This document shows positions 23,979-28,587 of a DNA stretch of 28,587 bases, one piece after another. The stretch's first letter is position 1. Every line of letters starts with the position of its first letter. This DNA comes from JANPPS01 sp031428635 (lineage in GTDB: Bacteria > Pseudomonadota > Alphaproteobacteria > Acetobacterales > Acetobacteraceae): contig JANPPS010000133.1 of NCBI GenBank assembly GCA_031428635.1, forward strand, positions 1-28,587, in the 5' to 3' direction. Both the position numbers and the translations under genes were made by a program. The notes under the pieces were generated by a model that was given only the letters and a program-made list of their open reading frames with translations, ran no database searches and was not told the DNA's origin.

Positions 23979-24698
23979 TCAGCGGGATGCAAAAAGCTTC
24001 TCAAGGTCGTCGACCAGATCAAGTTCGGTCTGCGCGGCTTTTGCGGCCGCGGACGCGTTTTTGTGCGCTGCCCCCTGTTCCATGGCACTGATGGCGCTAG
24101 TAACCTTAGCCTCCAGGGCCGGGGACACGACCTTTGGCGTGAGCGACGTCCAGGTCTGCCGAGCGAAGCTAGCCGCATCGGCCATGTCGGACCACTGGCG
24201 AGGGCTGGACTTCAAATCGGCCCGATACCGATAACCGGCGTAGTCCAACATGCTCACCCCGGCCGGTACCTTGGCACCATCCGCCACGGCGGTCACGAGC
24301 GTGCGGTACACCTCGATGGACGATAGCGCGATATCGGCGCGGCGATGGTTTCGGGATGCTGCCTTGAGGGCGTCGATCTCGTCTCCGAACCGTTTGACGG
24401 ATTGCTCCGGAAGCAGAGCCTGCACGCTTTGCCCAGCCACAAGCGCCTCAGCTAGGGTCGTAGCGAGCGCGGTTCGGGACGCGGTGAACGCAGTCTCCGT
24501 CAGCTTTTCGAATGGTTCGGCCGCGGCCCGCAGCTTCTCGTCGGCAGAGTCGGTGGCGGGAGTTGGCGGCAGAGCCTGTGTTGGGTGCGGTGCGGTGGCA
24601 GGCGTTTGTACGCCGGTAGCATAAACGGGGGACAGCCGTGTCATGACCAGGATAGCGATGCCTGTACGTAATGTGATGGAGGTCATTGTTCGGTTCAC
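23979..24698 (-). CDS. Exported helical protein of unknown function
   Basis: 239-residue protein that I do not recognise. Seen: an N-terminal signal-like segment (positive start, then TGIAILVMTRLSPVYA, with possible cleavage near residue 28), a Pro/Thr-rich linker (about 29-50), then an almost wholly alpha-helical, Ala-rich body with charged heptads. Three blocks stand out: SADEKLRAAAEPFEKLTETA, a central IEVYRTLVTAVADGAKVP followed by SMLDYAGYRYRADLKS, and a C-terminal amphipathic helix ending DLVDDLEKLFASR. No cysteine pair, lipobox, metal-binding or enzyme motif is evident. It starts with GTG 24698, supported by GGAGG six bases upstream. It lies between the aldolase (72 bp away) and the phosphatase (29 bp away) in the same direction, so co-transcription is likely. 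Soluble periplasmic location is inferred. Confidence 0.82.
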   Translation of the reverse strand: MNRTMTSITLRTGIAILVMTRLSPVYATGVQTPATAPHPTQALPPTPATDSADEKLRAAAEPFEKLTETAFTASRTALATTLAEALVAGQSVQALLPEQSVKRFGDEIDALKAASRNHRRADIALSSIEVYRTLVTAVADGAKVPAGVSMLDYAGYRYRADLKSSPRQWSDMADAASFARQTWTSLTPKVVSPALEAKVTSAISAMEQGAAHKNASAAAKAAQTELDLVDDLEKLFASR

Positions 24699-24704
24699 TG
24701 GTCG

Positions 24705-24709
24705 CCTCC
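24705..24709 (-). promoter_or_regulatory. Ribosome-binding site of the exported-protein gene
   Basis: GGAGG six bases before GTG 24698. It favours this GTG over the in-frame ATG four codons later. Confidence 0.65.
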
Positions 24710-24770
24710 GCTCATGAGAACTTACCCACTAGCGTTTTTGGGACGCTTCCAGATGCGTTTCGCCGGATCA

Positions 24771-25823
24771 CTACGCGAACTGCAATGCGGCGTGTTCCAT
24801 CTTGTCATCATATACGCCGCGCAGGGCCGCGTAGTTGCACCGGGCCCGATGCAGTAGCGCCTGCTGGGCCGCCGCGACATTGCCCTCCTTGCCGCCCCAG
24901 ATCCCGAGGGCCGGATCCTGCAGCGCGCGCGCGAAGGAGAATACGAGCGGCCATGCCGAACGGTTGCCCGGCGCGCTCGTATTAATCGCGTTCAGCCGGG
25001 CGGACGCGAGCTTGCTGGCCTGTCCGCCCGATAGGAAGGCGATACCGGCGACGGCGGCGGGCACGTTCCGGCGCAGGCAACGCAGCGTCGCGGTGGCCAG
25101 GGCCAGGGCCGGATCCTGCTGTGTGCAGGCGAGGCCGGGCAGCACCATGTTCGCTTTGAGGATCATGGCCTCCAGCACGACCGATTGGGCTCGCAATTCG
25201 TCGAAAACAATCGCCAGCACTACTCCGGTCACTTCCTCGGATCGTGCCATGTCGTGTACGCCCGCCATCAGCACTTCTGGTTCCACGATCGGGACGATCC
25301 CAGCCTCCTGACAGAGTGCGGCGTATCGGGCGAGGGTCTGCGCGTTGGCACGAATGCAAGCCTGGCTGGGCTGCCCGTCTTCCACGCCGATCACTGCCCT
25401 CCATTTGGCGAAGCGTGCACCCATGGCGGCATAGTCCATCAGCCGCTCACGCAAGCCATCCAGGCCCTCGGTGATTACTTCGCCGGGATGCAGTGCGAGC
25501 GGCGTTGTCCCGGTATCGACCTTGATACCGGGGATCATACCGGCGTCGGTCAACCGATCGACCAGTCGCCGGCCGTGCCGGTCGGATTGCCGGATCGTCT
25601 CGTCATAGAGGATCGCGCCGCTCACGTAGTCGGCCAGACCATGGGTCGTTATGAGCAATTCGCGGTAGGTACGCCGCATCTGGACGTTCTGCGGAATGCC
25701 GGCTGCGGCGAAGCGCCTGTCGCAGGTCGGAGTGCTCTCATCCATCGCCAGCAATCCGCGACCGGCACCGACGAGCGCGCCCGCCGTCTTGACCATCGCC
25801 GTTTCCAGCAGCGTTGGCGTCAT
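24771..25823 (-). CDS. Class I fructose-bisphosphate aldolase
   Basis: 350-residue Schiff-base aldolase that reversibly splits fructose 1,6-bisphosphate into dihydroxyacetone phosphate and glyceraldehyde 3-phosphate. Seen: GRGLLAMDEST near the N-terminus, Lys101 in IKVDTG, Lys140 in FAKWR, Glu181 in VEPEV, and the Schiff-base lysine Lys223 in LKANMVLPG. FLSGGQ and the C-terminal FSFARALQDPALGIWGGK are also present. All key catalytic residues are there. The true start is ATG 25823, overlapping the phosphoketolase stop by ATGA; the open frame reaches 25844, but that would intrude further into the phosphoketolase and adds nothing conserved. Class I enzymes are less common in bacteria than class II, and coupling to phosphoketolase suggests work at the same fructose-phosphate node. 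Confidence 0.95.
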   Translation of the reverse strand: MTPTLLETAMVKTAGALVGAGRGLLAMDESTPTCDRRFAAAGIPQNVQMRRTYRELLITTHGLADYVSGAILYDETIRQSDRHGRRLVDRLTDAGMIPGIKVDTGTTPLALHPGEVITEGLDGLRERLMDYAAMGARFAKWRAVIGVEDGQPSQACIRANAQTLARYAALCQEAGIVPIVEPEVLMAGVHDMARSEEVTGVVLAIVFDELRAQSVVLEAMILKANMVLPGLACTQQDPALALATATLRCLRRNVPAAVAGIAFLSGGQASKLASARLNAINTSAPGNRSAWPLVFSFARALQDPALGIWGGKEGNVAAAQQALLHRARCNYAALRGVYDDKMEHAALQFA

Positions 25824-28276
25824 GACGGCTGGCCCCACATCCAATTGCGGATCTCCGGCAGGTCCTCTCCGTGTTTGTCGATATAATGCTTGTGTTCGAT
25901 CAGCTTGTCTTTCATCCGCTGCTTCAGATACGCACCCTTGGTGTCCATGCCCGGCACCCGGTCGACCACGTCCATCACCAGGTGGAACCGGTCCAGGTCG
26001 TTTTGCACCCGCATATCGAAGGCCGTCGTGATCGTGCCCTCTTCCTTGTAGCCGCGAACGTGCATGTGGCGGTTGGTGCGCCGATAGGTAATGCTGTGAA
26101 CCAGGCTGGGATAGCCGTGAAAGGCGAAGATGATCGGCTTATCGGTCGTGAAAAGCTGGTCGTAATCAATCTCGCTCAGGCCATGCGGATGCTCGTGCTC
26201 CGGCTGCAGCCGCATCAGGTCCACGATGTTGATCGCGCGGATCTTCAGGTCCGGCAGGTGCTGGCGCAGGATCGATACGGCGGCAAGGCTTTCCAGCGTC
26301 GGCGTGTCGCCGCAACTGGCCATCACCACGTCCGGCTCCTCCTGCTGGTCGTTGCTGGCCCATTGCCAGATGCCGAGCCCCTCGGTGCAGTGGGTGATTG
26401 CCTGCTCCATTGTCAGCCACTGCGGCAAAGCGTGCTTGCCGGCCACAACGACGTTCACATAGTGCCGGCTGCGCAGGCAGTGGTCGAACACCGATAACAG
26501 GCAGTTCGCATCCGGTGGAAGATAGAGACGGATAACGTCCGCCTTCTTGCTGGCGACATGGTCGAGAAATCCCGGATCTTGATGCGTGAACCCATTATGA
26601 TCCTGCTGCCAGACGTGTGAGGCCAGAAGGTAATTCAGGGACGAGATCGGCCGGCGCCAGGGCAGCTCCGACGTCACCTTCAGCCATTTGGCATGCTGGG
26701 TGAACATAGAATCGATGATCCGAATGAAGGCCTCGTAGCTGTTGAATAGGCCGTGCCGTCCGGTCAGCAGGTAGCCCTCGAGGAAGCCTTCGCACTGATG
26801 TTCGCTCAACATAGAATCGACAACGCGGCCTTCGGGTGCCAGGAACTCGTCGCCTGTCACCTCCCGCGCATCCCACTGCCGGTTGGTGACCTCGAACACG
26901 GCACCGAGCAGGTTCGACATGGTTTCATCCGGACCGAAGATGCGGAAGTTGCGCTTTTCCTGATTTAGCTTGGTCACGTCGCGCAGAAAATGACCCAGTA
27001 CCATTGTGTCCTGCGCCGTGACGGCCCCCGGCGACGGCACATGGACCGCGTGATCCCGGAAGTTCGGCATGCGCAAATCATGCAGCAATATGCCGCCATT
27101 GGTGTGCGGATTGGCGCCCATTCGGCGGTCGCCCGTGGGCGCCAACGCGGCCAGTTCGGGCATCAGGCGCCCGTTCTCATCGAACAGCTCCTCGGCCTTG
27201 TAACTGCGCATCCAGGCCTCGAGGTCGGCGACATGGTCGGGGTGGGCGGGATCGACCAGGATCGGCACCTGATGCGCCCGGAACGTGCCCTCGATCTTGA
27301 GCCCGTCGATCTCCTTCGGGCCGGTCCAGCCCTTTGGCGAGCGCAGCACGATCACGGGCCAATGGGGGCGGGCAGGATCACCCGAGGACCGGGCTTTGTG
27401 CTGTGCCTGTTGAATATCGCCGATCACCGTGTCCAGGGTTTCCGCCATTAGCCGGTGCATCGTCTCGGGATCGTCGCCCTCCACGAAATACGGCGTCCAG
27501 CCGCAGCCGCGCAGGAATTGCTCCAGCTCCTCCGGCTCGACGCGGGCCAGGATGGTGGGGTTGCTGATCTTGAACCCATTGAGATGCAGGATCGGCAGCA
27601 CGACGCCGTCGGTGATGGGATCGAGCAACTTGTTGGATTGCCAGGCCGTGGCCAGCGGGCCTGTCTCGGCCTCACCGTCGCCGATGACGCAAGCGACGAT
27701 CAGGCCAGGGTTGTCGAACGCGGCACCGAACGCGTGACTGAGAGAGTAGCCAAGCTCGCCGCCCTCATGGATCGAACCCGGCGTCGTCGGCGCGACATGG
27801 CTCGAGATACCGCCCGGGAACGAGAACTGGGTGAAGAGCTTCTTCATACCCTCCTCGTCCTCGCTGATGTTCGGGTAAATCTCGCTGTAGCTACCCTCGA
27901 GGTAGGTGTTAGCGACCAGCGCCGGACCGCCATGGCCGGGGCCGGCGATGTAGAACATGTCGAGGTCGTTCTTCTTAATGACCCGGTTTAGGTGCACGTA
28001 GATGAAGTTCTGACCCGGCGTGGTGCCCCAATGCCCCACCACCAGCGGCTTGACGTGCGCAAGCTTCAGCGGCTCGCGCAGCATAGGGTTGTCATAAAGG
28101 TAGATCTGACCAACCGAGAGGTAGTTTGCGGCGCGCCAATACCGGTCAATTAAGCTCAGCTCGTTATCCAATGGCGGTGTCGCTGCGCCCGGCGCGGATC
28201 GGCGGTCCTGCAGACGTCCGGAAATGGGTGCGGTCGTGTCCATTGCTGTAACCCCGATCAGTGCCGTTCCAGACAT
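25820..28276 (-). CDS. xfp: Xylulose-5-phosphate/fructose-6-phosphate phosphoketolase
   Basis: 818-residue thiamine-diphosphate enzyme that cleaves xylulose 5-phosphate or fructose 6-phosphate with phosphate into acetyl phosphate plus glyceraldehyde 3-phosphate or erythrose 4-phosphate. Seen: YWRAANYLSVGQIYL, the active-site stretch GHWGTTPGQNF, AGPGHGGPA, SFPGGISSHVAPTTPGSIHE with GGELGYSLSHAFG, and the thiamine motif GDGEAETG starting at Gly199 with the following HLNGFKISNPT. C-terminal landmarks are HQDPGFLDHV and MRVQNDLDRFHL. Length matches the family (about 790-825). The start was set at ATG 28276 because GGGAG lies five bases upstream; the GTG at 28282 would overlap that site, and an ATG at 28243 is the other candidate. 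It overlaps the aldolase gene by ATGA. It is probably the first gene of a seven-gene operon ending with the RND pump. Sequence alone does not fix the preference for fructose or xylulose phosphate. Confidence 0.97.
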   Translation of the reverse strand: MSGTALIGVTAMDTTAPISGRLQDRRSAPGAATPPLDNELSLIDRYWRAANYLSVGQIYLYDNPMLREPLKLAHVKPLVVGHWGTTPGQNFIYVHLNRVIKKNDLDMFYIAGPGHGGPALVANTYLEGSYSEIYPNISEDEEGMKKLFTQFSFPGGISSHVAPTTPGSIHEGGELGYSLSHAFGAAFDNPGLIVACVIGDGEAETGPLATAWQSNKLLDPITDGVVLPILHLNGFKISNPTILARVEPEELEQFLRGCGWTPYFVEGDDPETMHRLMAETLDTVIGDIQQAQHKARSSGDPARPHWPVIVLRSPKGWTGPKEIDGLKIEGTFRAHQVPILVDPAHPDHVADLEAWMRSYKAEELFDENGRLMPELAALAPTGDRRMGANPHTNGGILLHDLRMPNFRDHAVHVPSPGAVTAQDTMVLGHFLRDVTKLNQEKRNFRIFGPDETMSNLLGAVFEVTNRQWDAREVTGDEFLAPEGRVVDSMLSEHQCEGFLEGYLLTGRHGLFNSYEAFIRIIDSMFTQHAKWLKVTSELPWRRPISSLNYLLASHVWQQDHNGFTHQDPGFLDHVASKKADVIRLYLPPDANCLLSVFDHCLRSRHYVNVVVAGKHALPQWLTMEQAITHCTEGLGIWQWASNDQQEEPDVVMASCGDTPTLESLAAVSILRQHLPDLKIRAINIVDLMRLQPEHEHPHGLSEIDYDQLFTTDKPIIFAFHGYPSLVHSITYRRTNRHMHVRGYKEEGTITTAFDMRVQNDLDRFHLVMDVVDRVPGMDTKGAYLKQRMKDKLIEHKHYIDKHGEDLPEIRNWMWGQPS

Positions 28277-28430
28277 CGCCACTCCCGCCGTCGCATAAGG
28301 CCGACGTTAATTGCGGTGCGTCTCAGTCTGTTTGACAGACGCTATGATGACGTTATCAGGACCGGCAGGATCGGAAATTACTCACGCGCACGGCGGGCGA
28401 CGGGACCCGAGGAAACCCGCCGCCCTGACG
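28277..28430. promoter_or_regulatory. Upstream region of xfp with two dyads
   Basis: 154 bp between the xfp start and the stop of the preceding gene. Two dyads lie side by side 50-80 bp before the xfp start: GTCTGT-TTG-ACAGAC at 28326-28340 (perfect 6-bp arms) and TGATGACGTTATCA at 28345-28358 (12 of 14 bases symmetric). These are candidate operator sites. I could not identify a confident -35/-10 pair on the minus strand. The ribosome-binding site GGGAG is at 28282-28286. Confidence 0.45.
28391..28422 (-). terminator. Possible terminator of the upstream gene
   Basis: Perfect 7-bp arms (28391-28397 and 28416-28422) flank an 18-base loop that itself contains CGGG-A-CCCG. The hairpin starts nine bases after the TAA stop (28431-28433) of the partial gene at the window edge. 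No uridine run follows it on the minus strand, so the call is tentative. Confidence 0.35.
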
Positions 28431-28587
28431 TTACGGGGTGGCGGCGGCGTCCTGGTCCCGTGGCGCCCGCGGGCGTTGCCACTTCAGGGACGTGACGGTG
28501 GACAGCCGGGTGGCCTGTGGCGATCCCCGTTCGCCCACGACGGTGACGGTGCATTCGTCGGCCGGATGCAGGCACCATTTGCTAAAG
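28431..28587 (-). CDS. C-terminal end of an unrecognised protein (cut by the window edge)
   Basis: 51 codons open from the right edge to a TAA at 28431-28433 on the minus strand. The stretch begins FSKWCLHPADECTVTVVGER and continues to SLKWQRPRAPRDQDAAATP. The first two thirds look like ordinary folded protein (alternating beta-like segments, two Trp, two Cys), while the last 15 residues are a polar tail. I do not recognise the family. The gene runs in the same direction as xfp, 154 bp upstream, with a possible hairpin between them, so it is probably a separate transcription unit. A competing 66-codon frame over the same bases is Arg/Pro-rich and looks like a shadow. Confidence 0.55.
   Translation of the reverse strand, partial: FSKWCLHPADECTVTVVGERGSPQATRLSTVTSLKWQRPRAPRDQDAAATP

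Noticed and set aside
24731..24747. Small hairpin AGCGT-TTTTGGG-ACGCT between aldolase and exported-protein genes as a terminator
   Set aside because: Stem of only five base pairs and no following U-run on the minus strand; too weak to claim a transcript end.
25871..26497. Plus-strand open frame of 208 codons antisense to phosphoketolase
   Set aside because: Its His/Val/Arg-rich composition mirrors the conserved xfp codons; no independent start signal or motif.
28332..28337. TTGACA -35-like hexamer on the plus strand upstream of xfp
   Set aside because: It points away from xfp into a region with no plus-strand gene, has no good -10 at 16-18 bp, and is part of the GTCTGT/ACAGAC dyad.
28345..28358. 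FNR/CRP-type site for the TGAT...ATCA dyad
   Set aside because: The spacing is six bases between TGAT and ATCA, not the four of FNR sites, and the CRP half-sites do not match. Kept only as an unassigned dyad.
28378..28578. 66-codon minus-strand frame at the right edge
   Set aside because: Composition is Arg/His/Pro-rich; the alternative frame ending at 28431 looks like real protein.

Overview
This 28.6 kb window comes from a GC-rich (roughly two-thirds G+C) Gram-negative bacterium, most likely a proteobacterium. The Gram-negative envelope is shown by a complete RND efflux tripartite set with an outer-membrane lipoprotein channel and by a cyclic beta-glucan synthase of the NdvB/ChvB family, whose product is periplasmic. 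I cannot place it lower than 'alpha- or betaproteobacterium-like'. Coding density is very high. Every gene but one lies on the minus strand, so the window is best read from right to left. No rRNA, tRNA, insertion sequence, integrase, CRISPR array or phage gene was found.

Region 1 (28587 down to 17711, minus strand) opens with the 3' end of an unrecognised gene. A 154-bp gap with two dyad-symmetric motifs follows. Then comes a probable operon: phosphoketolase (xfp), class I fructose-bisphosphate aldolase, an exported protein of unknown function, a histidine-type phosphatase, and an outer-membrane factor / periplasmic adaptor / RND permease set. xfp-aldolase, OMF-adaptor and adaptor-permease each overlap by ATGA. 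The phosphatase stop codon forms part of the OMF ribosome-binding site.

Region 2 (17577 down to 10904, minus strand) is a complete nine-gene N-type ATPase operon in the diagnostic order atpD-C-Q-R-B-E-F-A-G, with no separate delta (atpH) gene. Seven of its eight junctions are tight couplings: six ATGA/GTGA overlaps and one 41-bp overlap. The remaining junction is a 4-bp gap. Its distinctive points are a 73-residue Ala/Lys/Pro-rich tail on the beta subunit, a delta/OSCP-like C-terminal motif on the b subunit, and a c subunit with two membrane glutamates and an Ala-rich version of the helix-packing Gly motif.

Region 3 (10884 down to 9823) holds the only plus-strand gene, a duplicated PRC-barrel protein. 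It converges on atpG through a perfect 14-bp hairpin. Its upstream region is divergent from region 4.

Region 4 (9822 down to 1, minus strand) holds a doubtful small ORF, then a 2872-residue cyclic beta-1,2-glucan synthase overlapping by ATGA with phosphoglucomutase (pgm, cut by the window edge). Pgm interconverts glucose 6-phosphate and glucose 1-phosphate, the precursor of the UDP-glucose used by the synthase.

Taken together, the genes combine a sugar-phosphate bypass that yields acetyl phosphate, an auxiliary ion-pumping rotary ATPase, an efflux pump and periplasmic glucan synthesis. This looks like an accessory module for energy and envelope stress. That reading is inferred from gene content and linkage; no regulator is encoded in the window to support it.
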